A stretch of 63,285 nucleotides of DNA from Bacteroidota bacterium (GTDB taxonomy: Bacteria; Bacteroidota; Bacteroidia; Chitinophagales; Chitinophagaceae): assembly GCA_018267545.1 (NCBI GenBank), contig JAFDYG010000451.1, positions 1-63,285 on the forward strand. Direction: 5' to 3'. Positions 36,409-45,114 of the stretch are shown in pieces; positions within the stretch are counted from its first letter, which is position 1, and each line of letters starts with the position of its first letter. The notes under the pieces are model-generated. The model was not told the DNA's origin, did no database searches, and was given only the letters and a program-made list of their open reading frames with translations. Position numbers and translations under genes: made by a program.

Positions 36409-36506
36409 TATTGCCGCATGGATCCCCACCCGACACAATCGAATTGCCTTTACAGTCAAAGGATTTGGAGGTCTTTTCGGTGGGATATAGGGTAGGGGTG
36501 CGCCTG

Positions 36507-37631
36507 CTAAAAAGGCTGTCCATGCGTTTGTCTGATTAAAAACGACACTATCTTTGGGAAAGGCCTTAGCGAAGATAATAAAAGATTGGTACGAGACTCA
36601 CTTCCAAACAAGCTTTGTAGCTGCCTGCCCATCCAAAATCTCCGGCCGAATTGCCTATTCCATTGATCCGTATACTCCTGCTCCAGCTCATATCTTGCCA
36701 GCTGCCCCTGTAAAAATGCGTGAATGCACTGAAAAGCTATCTTGCTCCCATGCAAAGCCATGCTCATCCCATTCCCCGACAAAGGAGGTATCATCCCCGC
36801 AGCATCGCCGATAAACAAAATGTGCTCCTCGACCTTCGTCTTCTTTTCGTAGCTGATCTGCGATATAGTCACCGGCTGCTCGAATACCGGTTTGATCGAT
36901 GAAAATAACCGATCCAGGTGGGGATTCTGCCGCAAGATCGCCTTTTCCATTTCTGGGATGGAATTACCGCTGGCTCGCAGATTCTCCGCCGTCGTCATAT
37001 AACAAAGGTTACACAGGCCGTCTTCTATCCTGGAAATCCCACAATAACCGTTCTTGAAATGATGCAGCGCGATCAAATCCTCCGGAAACTCCGCCCGCAC
37101 GTGGTATTTAACGCCCACATAGTTATTCAGCCGGGCAGACTTCTTCCTGATAAAGGTACGTTGCCACTTGACGTCTAGGTTGCTTCGCTTCCCAAAAGTT
37201 CCGCAGGCAACCGTCGAGAAAAAGGTACCCTTGCTGGTCTCTACAGCAAACTGCGACTTCCCGAAGGCCATATCGGTCACCTTCACCCCTTCGTATAGCT
37301 CGACCCCCTCCGACCGGGCGATTTCCGCCAGCGCCGTATCGAGCTTGTACCGGCTGATACCAAACCCGCCCAGCGGAAGCTCATGCTCTAAGGATAGCCC
37401 ATTCGGCGCAGACATCAAAAGCCGCTGAATGACCGGCAGATTCCAGTCACTGAGCGGCAGCCCCAGCTCCTCCAGGAAGTTCCAGCTTTCCAGGCTGACA
37501 TACTCCCCGCAAACCTTATGATAAGGGAAAGTTTCCTTTTCAAATACGGCTACCCGGTAGCCCGCCTTCGCCAGTTGAATCGAAAGCGCCAGCCCCGCCA
37601 GTCCACCGCCAGCTATGATTGCGTCGTACAT
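36507..37631 (-). CDS. FAD-dependent oxidoreductase (geranylgeranyl-reductase/halogenase-like), polyketide cluster
   Basis: 374 residues from an ATG at 37631. FAD-binding Rossmann fold: MYDAIIAGGGLAGLALSIQLAK with GxGxxG, VFEKETFPYHKVCGEYVS, and the second FAD motif HILFIGDAAGMIPPLSGNGMSMAL near 280. The layout matches the group of flavin monooxygenases and reductases that hydroxylate or reduce aromatic rings or prenyl chains (family knowledge). It follows the methyltransferase by 11 bases in the type III polyketide cluster. Likely role: ring hydroxylation to a quinone, or side-chain reduction (inference). Confidence 0.83.
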   Translation of the reverse strand: MYDAIIAGGGLAGLALSIQLAKAGYRVAVFEKETFPYHKVCGEYVSLESWNFLEELGLPLSDWNLPVIQRLLMSAPNGLSLEHELPLGGFGISRYKLDTALAEIARSEGVELYEGVKVTDMAFGKSQFAVETSKGTFFSTVACGTFGKRSNLDVKWQRTFIRKKSARLNNYVGVKYHVRAEFPEDLIALHHFKNGYCGISRIEDGLCNLCYMTTAENLRASGNSIPEMEKAILRQNPHLDRLFSSIKPVFEQPVTISQISYEKKTKVEEHILFIGDAAGMIPPLSGNGMSMALHGSKIAFQCIHAFLQGQLARYELEQEYTDQWNRQFGRRFWMGRQLQSLFGSESRTNLLLSSLRPFPKIVSFLIRQTHGQPF

Positions 37632-37642
37632 AAATAGCTCGC

Positions 37643-38347
37643 TTAAACCTTTGCCTCCACCAGCCACCGGAACGCCCACATCCACCGCAGCGAATACTTT
37701 TCTCTCCCTGACTCCCGTAACAGCTTCTTCCATTCCCTCCGGCTAAACCCTCTTTGCACCGACAAGGGGGCGTCATTCTTCACCAGGTAGCTCCGCGAAA
37801 ACCACCTCGTCAGCAACCGGATCGACCACCAGGCCAGCCGGTGACGATGCAAGTCATTGATAAACCAACCCCCGCCCGTATTTTGATCCATCCATCGCAA
37901 CATTTCCACCAATTCCTCATCGGTAAAGTGATGACAGAACAAGGACGAAAACAGGATGTCCGGCTTCCGCCCGAAAACTACTTTTTTGTAATCCGAGTGT
38001 ATCCACTGCGCCTGCCCATCTCCCCATCGCTCCCTCGCCACCCGCACGCAGGATTCATTGATATCGATGCCTACCACCTCCACCTCGATCCCTCTCTTCT
38101 TGCACCACCGGCTCAAAACCCGCAGATTATCCCCTCCCCCGCAGCCGATCTCGCAAATGCTGACCCGCTGCCGGTCCCCTACCAAATCCTTCAACCCCCG
38201 TATGCTGATGGCATGACCACCCAACCAGGTATTGATCGTATCCAGCTCCTGCATATTCCGTTCGACATCCGTAAACGGAATATCTCCCAGGTCCAACAGC
38301 TCCTTCTCGTAACTTCTCCGTGAAAAATCGGGTTGATTCGATGACAT
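37643..38347 (-). CDS. Class I SAM methyltransferase, polyketide cluster
   Basis: 234 residues. Rossmann methyltransferase: VSICEIGCGGGDNLRVLSRW near 62-81 (motif I), VVGIDINESCVRVARER, DILFSSLFCHHFTDEELVEMLRWM and GGGWFINDLHRHRLAWW. The last stretch and the C-terminal RGFSRREWKKLLRES are typical of small-molecule methyltransferases found in type III PKS clusters. It starts 11 bases after the PKS stop. Likely O- or C-methylation of a phenolic polyketide (inference). Cytoplasmic. Confidence 0.84.
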   Translation of the reverse strand: MSSNQPDFSRRSYEKELLDLGDIPFTDVERNMQELDTINTWLGGHAISIRGLKDLVGDRQRVSICEIGCGGGDNLRVLSRWCKKRGIEVEVVGIDINESCVRVARERWGDGQAQWIHSDYKKVVFGRKPDILFSSLFCHHFTDEELVEMLRWMDQNTGGGWFINDLHRHRLAWWSIRLLTRWFSRSYLVKNDAPLSVQRGFSRREWKKLLRESGREKYSLRWMWAFRWLVEAKV

Positions 38348-38358
38348 ATACGTTTGCG

Positions 38359-39447
38359 TTAGATCGTTTCCCCGATAAAGGTTTCCATCGTCAACCCCGG
38401 ACCGAAAGCCGCTCCAAATATGCAGTTCGACCGGCCATAGTCCATCTTATCGAGCATCTCCTTCAGGACGAATAGAATAGTAGGAGAGGACATGTTCCCG
38501 AATCGCCGCAGCACGTCATAGCTCTCATCGAGATGCCCATTGGTAAATTCAAGACTCTTATAGATAGCATCCAATATCTTCTTCCCGCCAGGATGAACAC
38601 ACCAATGGCTGACTTCGACCCGCTCCTTCCCACCCTTCCGCAAAGCATTCTCGACAAGACCCGCAAAGTCTGTCCGAAGCAAATCAATGACATAATTCGT
38701 TAACGTCATCTTAAAACCGGTCGATGAAAGGTCCCAGGTCATCTCTCCCTTCCCCTTCGGTACCACCTGCGAATAAAAATGACTCAGCCTCAGCCCCTTC
38801 TCCGGATAGTCATCCGGGGTTACCAGCACCGCCGCAGACCCGTCGGCAAATAGTAAGCTCGACAACATATTGTCCAGGGTCGGCTCCTGCTGAAAATGAA
38901 GCGTACACAGCTCCGTACAGACGATCAATACCCTCGCATCCGGCGTGGTCCGAACCAATGCATCCGCCAGCTTCAACCCATGCACCGCGGCGTAGCAGCC
39001 CATGAAATTGATCGACGTCCTAAATACGGTAGGCGCCAGGCCCAGTGCCTCCACCAGCTCCAAATCCAGCCCCGGAGCGCTCATTCCGGTACAGCTCACC
39101 GTTATCAGGTGCGTAATGTCCGCCGGAGCCACATTCCCCAGGCACTTTTCAATCGCCTGCAGCGACAACGGCAACGCATGTCGCTGATATACCTCCATCC
39201 GCATCTCCAGAGACGGAAACGGCTCCAGGTTTTCAGTCGGCGGGTAGAACTCCCAATCCCGTATATCCCTGGAATAATCCGGAATCACCGACCAACGGGT
39301 ATCAATCCCGCTCTGATGGTAGAGAAATTTCAGCTTCCGCCCGCCATCCCTGTCCAGCGCATAAATCTTTTGCATAAACGGCAAGATATGCTCCTGCCGG
39401 TGCTGATACGCCGGTACCGCAGTTCCTATCGATACGATCTTACTCAA
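38359..39447 (-). CDS. Type III polyketide synthase
   Basis: 362 residues from a TTG at 39447. That start gives SKIVSIGTAVPAYQHRQ, the family's usual beginning; the frame extends upstream but its sequence there is low-complexity. Thiolase fold with the catalytic triad: Cys151 in INFMGCYAAVHGLK, His in WCVHPGGKKILD and Asn in RFGNMSSPTILFVL. Also CTGMSAPGLD and FGPGLTMETF. It condenses malonyl-CoA with a starter, perhaps a fatty acyl-CoA, to alkylresorcinols or pyrones (family knowledge; starter unknown). The operon continues with methyltransferase and FAD oxidoreductase; ubiA lies 152 bases upstream across a G-rich spacer. Confidence 0.9.
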   Translation of the reverse strand: MSKIVSIGTAVPAYQHRQEHILPFMQKIYALDRDGGRKLKFLYHQSGIDTRWSVIPDYSRDIRDWEFYPPTENLEPFPSLEMRMEVYQRHALPLSLQAIEKCLGNVAPADITHLITVSCTGMSAPGLDLELVEALGLAPTVFRTSINFMGCYAAVHGLKLADALVRTTPDARVLIVCTELCTLHFQQEPTLDNMLSSLLFADGSAAVLVTPDDYPEKGLRLSHFYSQVVPKGKGEMTWDLSSTGFKMTLTNYVIDLLRTDFAGLVENALRKGGKERVEVSHWCVHPGGKKILDAIYKSLEFTNGHLDESYDVLRRFGNMSSPTILFVLKEMLDKMDYGRSNCIFGAAFGPGLTMETFIGETI

Positions 39448-39581
39448 AATAAGAGGATTAATAAAATATACGTATTCTACAGCCGCAAAGATGAGACCAG
39501 CCCCCGCCATCCGCCCGCGCCCCGCCACAAGCCTGCACTCCGCGCAGCCCCGCGCCGCGCAAAAGCCCGCGCCCCGCCACA

Positions 39582-39609
39582 CCCCCGCAAACCCACCCCT
39601 CAAACCCCC
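39582..39609 (-). other. G-quadruplex motif at the ubiA-PKS junction
   Basis: On the minus (coding) strand four G runs of 3-5 bases are split by loops of 1-6 bases (GGGGG-TTTGA-GGGG-T-GGG-TTTGC-GGGGG). It overlaps the ubiA stop and opens the G-rich 152-base spacer before the polyketide synthase. If transcribed it could slow read-through or translation (inference). Confidence 0.45.
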
Positions 39610-40478
39610 ATCCACCACAAAACGATAAATCCCACATTCGTACACACCGACGCGATCAGATTCATCCGCATCGTATTACCAAAGCTCGCCTGGCCAGGGT
39701 CCCGCCACACCTTGACAGCCCATATCAAAAAGTAAACGATCACAGGCAGCATGCAGGTTGCCAGTACATAAAATTCTGTTATCTGCAAGGTTAGAAAGAA
39801 GTAATGCGCCAAAAGCAAAAAAGCAATCGTATAAACAGTTACCGTAAAAACAAATGTCCCCCGGAGCCCCAGCACCATACTGATCGTCCTCACCCCATCT
39901 TTTCGATCCGCATCATGCTGATAGATCTGTGTCAGGGGATAAAAACCGCCCAGCAGCAAAGAACAAGCTACCATCGCCTCTACCGGCGCCTGCAGGCTCT
40001 GCTCCAGCGCGATCGCCGCATGGCTGCCATGATACACCAGGAAGAATACCAGCGCCCCCTGACAGCTGATCACCGTCAGATAGCCCAAAAAAGGATACTT
40101 CTTTAGCCGGATGCCCCGATAGCTATACGCCCTGGAAGCGAGAATATATACCGCCAGCCCCGCCACAAAATAAAGACTGATAAATAGCCCCAGGAGCAAC
40201 GCCACCACATCCATAACCAGCGTCACCCAGAAAAGTTGCCGCGTAGGCTGTAACGGCTTCTCCAACCCCCCGATGGGCGTCGTATCCCTGTCCATCAGGC
40301 TGTTATAGCCATTGCTGGCTGGATAGACCAGTAAGTGCAGGATACAGAAGACCAGCAAAGCCCGGCTCCAGCTGCGATTGTCGACGGTCTGCCCCAGGGC
40401 AAACCAGTATACCGGCATCAAAAAGAACGAAAACGGAAGGCGCAACAGCTGCAGCGTCGAAGCTTGTAGTCTCCTCAT
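39600..40478 (-). CDS. UbiA-family prenyltransferase
   Basis: 292 residues with eight or nine hydrophobic spans. First aspartate region: YPASNGYNSLMDRDTTPIGGLEKP. Second: YQHDADRKDGVRTISMVLG. These two Asp-rich loops bind Mg and the prenyl diphosphate in UbiA enzymes (family knowledge), which attach isoprenoid chains to aromatic rings in the inner membrane. Its start overlaps the stop of the GT87-type gene by 4 bases. With the type III PKS, methyltransferase and FAD enzyme downstream, it probably prenylates a phenolic polyketide (inference); a menaquinone or heme O role is less likely in this context. Confidence 0.87.
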   Translation of the reverse strand: MRRLQASTLQLLRLPFSFFLMPVYWFALGQTVDNRSWSRALLVFCILHLLVYPASNGYNSLMDRDTTPIGGLEKPLQPTRQLFWVTLVMDVVALLLGLFISLYFVAGLAVYILASRAYSYRGIRLKKYPFLGYLTVISCQGALVFFLVYHGSHAAIALEQSLQAPVEAMVACSLLLGGFYPLTQIYQHDADRKDGVRTISMVLGLRGTFVFTVTVYTIAFLLLAHYFFLTLQITEFYVLATCMLPVIVYFLIWAVKVWRDPGQASFGNTMRMNLIASVCTNVGFIVLWWMGV

Positions 40479-41659
40479 AGAACGGGTTTATAACGTAGCA
40501 TAATTTGTTCATAGAAGATCTTGAACCACACCACGACGCCCATGACAGCCTTGATCTGGTAAGGCCGTATAAAGTCATTGCGCACCGGCGCGGGGACGAG
40601 ATCGGAGACAGACATAGATATCAGGAGGAAAGATAGAAGTAACAAAATCCGGTTCACCGGGTCGGGACGCTGCGAAAAATACCAGATGCCGACCCCGGCC
40701 GTCACGATCACAAAAGTGGGAGACTCCGCTTTGTGATTGAAGATCACCATCCAGATCAGGACCGAAGCCAGGTACAAAAGCCGAAAGGTATAATCCGTAT
40801 AGCGTCGTATATGTATCAAGGGCAGCAGAAAGAGAACCAGTCCCGCCAACGCTACACCATTTTTGGAAGGGGACAAATGAAACCAGGTTTCCAATATCCC
40901 CATCAACGACATCCCCACCGACGCAGACCGGTCGTTCAATAACAGGTCCAGCCAGCTGTGATACAGAAAGCCTAGCTGATGCGGAGGCACTACCAACAGC
41001 GGCAACAGTGCGAACAGTACCATCCAGAAGATGGACCACGCCGCCACACGTCCCTTGTTCGGATAAAAGAGGTAGAAGATAAAGGCCAAAGCGCCATAGA
41101 TTTTTATATAGAACGAGAAAACGATGCAAAGGGTTGACCAGACATATTTCTGCCGCTCCGCCAGCGCAAACGCCAGCACGATCAGCCCCGCCATCAATCC
41201 ATTGCTTTGCGTATTCTGTATGGACAGCAGCATCTCCAGCAACGAAAACAAAAGTATCCAGCTCTTTTTCTGATCACTGAGCCCCGGCAAAAGCCGAACT
41301 CCGGCAAACAGGCAAATAGTATTGATCAGGTTCCACAACAGAAGCCCCAGCCAATCCGGCATCCAGGCTAACAAACCAAAACAAAGCGCAAAAGCCGGAC
41401 TATACTTATATAGATCCCAGTGGTCTTCAGGAAATAGCTGATAGATATCCTTCCCCTGCACCAGGTGGTAAAAGGAGAACTTGAAGATGCGAAAGTTATT
41501 ATACGTGATGTATGCCCGCCCGCCAGGTACATATACTTTGAGACCGGCAAACATATCCTGGCAGGTCGAGATCAAAGCGATCAAAACATACGCGAATAAG
41601 ACGATGGAAAGACTTTTGGTTTGCCAGCTTCGGAGCAAACCCGTTTTGGAGAAATTCAT
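40475..41659 (-). CDS. GT87-like polytopic membrane protein
   Basis: 394 residues with about ten hydrophobic spans. The motif HWDLYKYSPAFALCFGLLAWMPDWLGLLLWN near 80-110 is typical of GT87/DUF2029 polyprenol-phosphate-mannose-type alpha-transferases of GT-C fold. An acidic residue pattern GGRAYITYNNFRIF lies in the first outer loop. Family members transfer mannose or arabinose to lipoglycans in Actinobacteria; in Bacteroidota the substrate is unknown. Its stop overlaps the ubiA start by 4 bases, coupling it to the polyketide genes. It could glycosylate the product (inference). Confidence 0.75.
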   Translation of the reverse strand: MNFSKTGLLRSWQTKSLSIVLFAYVLIALISTCQDMFAGLKVYVPGGRAYITYNNFRIFKFSFYHLVQGKDIYQLFPEDHWDLYKYSPAFALCFGLLAWMPDWLGLLLWNLINTICLFAGVRLLPGLSDQKKSWILLFSLLEMLLSIQNTQSNGLMAGLIVLAFALAERQKYVWSTLCIVFSFYIKIYGALAFIFYLFYPNKGRVAAWSIFWMVLFALLPLLVVPPHQLGFLYHSWLDLLLNDRSASVGMSLMGILETWFHLSPSKNGVALAGLVLFLLPLIHIRRYTDYTFRLLYLASVLIWMVIFNHKAESPTFVIVTAGVGIWYFSQRPDPVNRILLLLSFLLISMSVSDLVPAPVRNDFIRPYQIKAVMGVVVWFKIFYEQIMLRYKPVL

Positions 41660-41680
41660 AGTTTATGCAGACTTGTTATC

Positions 41681-42496
41681 CTAATTTCCATAAGGGGCCA
41701 TAGTAGCACAGTCGCAATCCTTCTCGACCGGCACCTGCAGAAAACCGGCGAAGTACTTGTAAAAGCCAATCCGGTCCTCCCGGTTACCCTTGATCTCAGG
41801 GTTTTGACTCTTGCACTCTACGCCGCCATTGATGATGTTGATGGTCATGCCAAAGCCCGCAACACGACCCAGCCGCTGGTCTTCCGCATCGGGCTGCCAT
41901 TTGCCGCAGATAACGTCGTGGCACGAAGGCTTGGGCTTCTGCGCCCTCATCCAAAACCAAATCGCCGTCTTGAAAGCGACGACCCCATCGTGACTGACCA
42001 GCTCCGGCTTGGCAAGCAGCGGCAGCCCCAACTCTGCACCCGCCAGGCCATAGTTATAGGCATAGCTCAATTGCAAGGGGCCGCGTCCATGATAAGATTT
42101 GCCGGCAACGGGTTGATAAGGGCTGGTCCCCGCCGTGCTGTACACGCTGCAATGGCCGGTCAAACAGGCCTGCTCATCGGTATAATAAAGGCCCCAGGCA
42201 TAGGGCCCGCCGCGCGCACCGGCTCCGCCATTCGTCGTCTCATGCGAAGCATGCGCAAAAAAAGCCGCCAGCTCCCGTTTACGCTGAGAAGGATCACCTT
42301 CTCCGGCAAATAAAGGAAAACTGGCGGCCGCCTTTATAAATGATTCGTAGCTATAGAGTGGATGATGGTGCGGAAAGAACTGTTCATACTGTTCCTTGGA
42401 AAGCAGAGACTGGACGTCCGTCCGCTCCACCCGGTAAGCAGGCTCCGTGGCCCCCACCGACAGCCATCCGATAAGCAGCAAGAGGTAAAGTTTCAT
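41681..42496 (-). CDS. Secreted GH19 chitinase
   Basis: 271 residues from an ATG at 42496, with signal peptide ([16 protein letters not shown]). GH19 lysozyme-like fold: [29 protein letters not shown] with the catalytic Glu, [31 protein letters not shown] with the second acid region, and [26 protein letters not shown]. It hydrolyses chitin or related beta-1,4 GlcNAc polymers in the periplasm or outside. No carbohydrate-binding module is attached. It lies 21 bases before the GT87-type gene on the same strand; functional linkage to the polyketide genes is unproven. Confidence 0.92.
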   Translation of the reverse strand: MKLYLLLLIGWLSVGATEPAYRVERTDVQSLLSKEQYEQFFPHHHPLYSYESFIKAAASFPLFAGEGDPSQRKRELAAFFAHASHETTNGGAGARGGPYAWGLYYTDEQACLTGHCSVYSTAGTSPYQPVAGKSYHGRGPLQLSYAYNYGLAGAELGLPLLAKPELVSHDGVVAFKTAIWFWMRAQKPKPSCHDVICGKWQPDAEDQRLGRVAGFGMTINIINGGVECKSQNPEIKGNREDRIGFYKYFAGFLQVPVEKDCDCATMAPYGN

Positions 42497-42555
42497 CCAA
42501 TGATTTAGCGCTAAACTAGGCAAATTCTATCACTTCTCCTCTCTTGCACCACCGG

Positions 42556-44253
42556 CTACCACTTCTCGTCGCCCGCGCTCTGGTTGATATTCATTCCCAG
42601 ATCGCTCGCGTCTTGAATTTTAACATCTTTTTTGGGCGCAGGCGCGGTCAACATCCCCGGATTGGGGCGTCTCTTCGGCTGGTCCGGATTTCTCCTTTCC
42701 ATCGGCGGACGATCTTTCTTCACGGGCCTATCTGCACCAGCCTGCCGCTCCGCACTAACCGGGCGCTCTGCTTTGACCGGGCGCTCCGCTCCAGCCGAAC
42801 GCTCGGCACCAACCGCACGCTCCGCACTAACCGGCCGTTCTGCACCAGCTGGACGCTCTGCGCCAATCGGCCGCTCACCAGCCTGCTGCTGCTCGGGCCT
42901 CTTTCCATGACCGCCTTGCTGCTCTCTCCTCGGAGGCCGGCCCTGATTCTGCTGCTGCCCATTGCCGCCCCTTCCGCGTGAATTATTATTATTGCCGGAC
43001 TGCTGTCCCCGGCCTCCATTCTGCTGTCCACGACCTCCATTCCTTCCGGAAGAATTTCCCGAACCAGCCGCTACGACCGTAGCACCGGATAACCCCGCCT
43101 GCATTACGTGCGGATGATCTTCTACCACCGGTATCGTCTTGGCGATCAGCTTCTGTATATCCCGGAGAAACTCCCGCTCTTCCGCATCGCAGAAAGAAAG
43201 CGCGGTTCCATTGGCGCCAGCCCTTCCCGTCCGTCCTATACGATGTACGTAAGTCTCAGGAACGTTCGGCAATTCGAAGTTGATGACGTGTGTCAGCTCG
43301 TCGATATCGATACCGCGAGCGGCAATATCGGTCGCTACCAGGATCCGGGTCTGTCTGCTCTTGAAATTCAGGAGCGCCCGCTGCCGGGCATTCTGCGACT
43401 TGTTGCCATGAATGGCTTCGGCGCGGATACCGGCCCGGACCAGCCCCTGGGCCACCTTATCCGCCCCATGCTTGGTGCGGGTGAATACCAGTGCCGAAGG
43501 AATGGCCGTAGTCTTTAAAATGTGGAGCAGAAGCGAACGCTTGTCCTTCTTCTCGACGAAGAAAATGGATTGCTGTATCGTCTCGGCCGTAGAAGACACA
43601 GGCGTGACTTCTACCTTCGCCGGGTTCACCAGGATCGCATCGGCCAGCTTCTGTATCTCCGGCGGCATAGTGGCCGAAAAGAACAGCGAATGACGCTTCG
43701 CAGGCAGCTTGGTGAGCACCTTCCGCACGTCATGGATGAATCCCATGTCCAGCATACGGTCCGCTTCATCCAGTACAAAGTACTTGATATTTTGAAGGTT
43801 GATGTACTTCTGATCGATAAGGTCGAGCAACCGCCCCGGTGTAGCCACCAGGATATCGGTGCCGCGCTGCAACGCATGAACCTGCGGCTGCTGAGGCACG
43901 CCGCCAAAAATGACCAGGTGCTTCATCCCGGTGTGCCGGCCATAAGCCGCAAACGAATCCCCGATCTGGATCGCCAGCTCACGCGTAGGCGTAAGCACCA
44001 GCGCACGAATCGGACGGGAACCGCCCGTACGGGTTTCGGCCGTAACTCCGGCCGCATCTTCACAAAGCAATTGTAAGATCGGCAATGCAAAGGCAGCCGT
44101 CTTACCTGTTCCCGTTTGGGCGCAGCCCAACAGGTCTTTTCGTTCCAGTAAAAGAGGTATTGCTTGTTGCTGGATCGGTGTAGGCGTAGTATATCCCTCA
44201 CCCTCCAATGCTTTTAACAAAGGCTCAATTAGATTGAGATGTTGAAATGACAA
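42556..44253 (-). CDS. rhlE: DEAD-box RNA helicase RhlE-type with repetitive C-terminus
   Basis: 565 residues from a TTG at 44253; [20 protein letters not shown] is the normal RhlE beginning, so the TTG is credible. Helicase motifs are complete: [52 protein letters not shown] and [10 protein letters not shown]. From about residue 385 the tail is disordered: Gly/Asn/Gln/Arg-rich, then six-residue repeats of the type AERPVS, and a basic end. Such tails bind RNA. A long leader of about 100 bases and a TTTG-N18-TATCTTTG promoter precede it, fitting cold-shock control (inference). Confidence 0.93.
   Translation of the reverse strand: MSFQHLNLIEPLLKALEGEGYTTPTPIQQQAIPLLLERKDLLGCAQTGTGKTAAFALPILQLLCEDAAGVTAETRTGGSRPIRALVLTPTRELAIQIGDSFAAYGRHTGMKHLVIFGGVPQQPQVHALQRGTDILVATPGRLLDLIDQKYINLQNIKYFVLDEADRMLDMGFIHDVRKVLTKLPAKRHSLFFSATMPPEIQKLADAILVNPAKVEVTPVSSTAETIQQSIFFVEKKDKRSLLLHILKTTAIPSALVFTRTKHGADKVAQGLVRAGIRAEAIHGNKSQNARQRALLNFKSRQTRILVATDIAARGIDIDELTHVINFELPNVPETYVHRIGRTGRAGANGTALSFCDAEEREFLRDIQKLIAKTIPVVEDHPHVMQAGLSGATVVAAGSGNSSGRNGGRGQQNGGRGQQSGNNNNSRGRGGNGQQQNQGRPPRREQQGGHGKRPEQQQAGERPIGAERPAGAERPVSAERAVGAERSAGAERPVKAERPVSAERQAGADRPVKKDRPPMERRNPDQPKRRPNPGMLTAPAPKKDVKIQDASDLGMNINQSAGDEKW
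42728..42871 (-). repeat. 18-bp coding minisatellite in rhlE
   Basis: About eight tandem 18-base units (period exact from 42746 to 42871, seven clean units, plus a diverged one before). On the coding strand each encodes x-x-(G/S/K)-A-E-R. Units differ at third positions, so the array is old, but copy number could vary among strains. Confidence 0.8.
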
Positions 44254-44368
44254 AGTAATTACTATTTAAAATTGATAAAAGCCCATCTACTCATCAATAT
44301 CCTTCGGGCGTATGTAACTGACAGAAGGTTGTCACGAAAGTGATTAGAAAGGAATAAAATAACGAAAG

Positions 44369-44398
44369 CAAAGATAGGTATTTGTGGATAACTACAAA
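44369..44398 (-). promoter_or_regulatory. Promoter of rhlE
   Basis: TTTG, 18 bases, TATCTTTG on the minus strand, exact in both boxes. Predicted start near 44362, leaving a leader of about 108 bases before the TTG start at 44253. Confidence 0.7.
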
Positions 44399-44478
44399 AT
44401 ATTGCAGTGTGCTATTGATAGTCAATTGGTTATCTGTTGAGTCAAAAAAAAGAAGAAATTTTTCTAAAAAAATATTGC

Positions 44479-44492
44479 GGTCTAATTAGACC
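44479..44492. promoter_or_regulatory. 14-bp palindrome over the small-RNA promoter
   Basis: GGTCTAATTAGACC, perfect. It overlaps the -33 position of the + strand promoter at 44486-44516, so it may be an operator for a dimeric regulator. The small HTH protein encoded at 44718-44939 is one candidate binder (inference). Confidence 0.55.
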
Positions 44493-44516
44493 ATTTCAGA
44501 AAATGTCCTATATTTG
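44486..44516 (+). promoter_or_regulatory. Promoter without a protein gene downstream
   Basis: TTAG, 19 bases, TATATTTG: exact -7 box and a -33 box with one change. It points at the 140-base gene-free stretch ending in the terminator at 44662-44691. Confidence 0.62.
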
Positions 44517-44522
44517 TATCGT

Positions 44523-44691
44523 TAACGGTTTACACTTATATCCTCGATCATCTGCCCTCAGCATAATTTTTTTAAGTTCCGAAGTTTGGTTGGAACAGCA
44601 AGGACACAGTTCTTAAGGGCCTTTTATTTCTATAGAAGACCTAAAAGGATAAGGTTTAATGAGCCCCCTCATCTCTATGAGGGGGCTTTTT
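44523..44691 (+). ncRNA. Candidate small structured RNA, about 170 nt
   Basis: Bounded by an exact -7 element and a strong terminator, with no open frame between. Nested complementary segments can form a rod: CTTATATCCT near 44537 with AGGATAAG near 44646, GCCC near 44556 with GGGC near 44618, TTAA with TTAA, and an apical GTTCC/GGAAC hairpin near 44577-44600. Large internal bulges recall the 6S RNA shape, but no conserved primary sequence was recognised. It could also be a regulatory RNA tied to rhlE or the HTH gene. Pairings were found by eye and not folded. Confidence 0.5.
44662..44691 (+). terminator. Rho-independent terminator of the small RNA
   Basis: AGCCCCCTCAT-CTCT-ATGAGGGGGCT: a perfect 11-bp GC-rich stem, followed by TTTT. 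It faces the + strand and lies 27 bases after the 3' end of the convergent HTH gene, so it probably ends the small RNA. Confidence 0.85.
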
Positions 44692-44717
44692 GCGTTTAGA
44701 CAGGTCTGGTGGTCATC

Positions 44718-44939
44718 TCACTGAAAGTTAATGTGAAATTGTCCCTCGATCTCGTAATAATAGGAATGATCTTGCCTGGAGAACTTGATCGGCGCCCCCA
44801 GCTCTTTCAAAACTTTCAAATACTCATAGAGACTACGTTCAGAGATTCCCATCTTGCGGGCAAATTCGGGCGGAGAACCCGTTCCTCTTGTACGAATAAA
44901 CTGGTCTAACTTCAGGAGTAGGTTAAGGTATTGTTTCAT
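44718..44939 (-). CDS. Small stand-alone HTH DNA-binding protein
   Basis: 73 residues. A winged-helix/HTH_11-like domain makes up the whole protein: LLLKLDQFIRTRGTGSPPEFARKMGISERSLYEYLKVLKELGAPIKFSR, with SYYYEIEG as the wing. Small proteins of this form occur in many Bacteroidota, often as lone regulators (recollection). No ligand domain is present. It faces the candidate small RNA convergently and is separated from the E2 gene by a 248-base spacer. It may bind the nearby 14-bp palindrome (inference). Confidence 0.78.
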   Translation of the reverse strand: MKQYLNLLLKLDQFIRTRGTGSPPEFARKMGISERSLYEYLKVLKELGAPIKFSRQDHSYYYEIEGQFHINFQ

Positions 44940-45114
44940 AAACAGTAAATTAAACTACTACGCAGGGGCCTTAACAGTCAAAGGTGGTTTGGTTTGTAAA
45001 ATGAAACTGACCCTTTAAAAATACAGTAGTCGGAAATATCCCGCTTCGGGGACCGGTAAAACTTGCCCTGGGTAAGAGATAACACTCAGAGGGCCTTATA
45101 GAAATATAACTAAA

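Larger units (their letters stand above)
44254..44717. other. 464-bp regulatory region between rhlE and a small HTH gene
   Basis: No protein gene seen. Reading left to right it holds the rhlE leader (44254-44362), the rhlE promoter on the minus strand (44369-44398), a 14-bp palindrome (44479-44492), a + strand promoter (44486-44516), a candidate small RNA (from about 44523) and a strong terminator (44662-44691). The details are given in separate entries. Confidence 0.7.

Noticed and set aside
39448-39645. Upstream extension of the type III polyketide synthase
   Set aside because: It would add 66 low-complexity Gly/Arg/Ala residues encoded by the G-rich spacer; the family start fits the TTG at 39447.
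42728-42871. CRISPR-like array
   Set aside because: The 18-base units are contiguous, in frame and code for a disordered protein tail; there are no spacers or cas genes.
44523-44691. Firm identification as 6S RNA
   Set aside because: Pairing by eye is suggestive only; no covariance search could be run, so it is left as an unnamed candidate.
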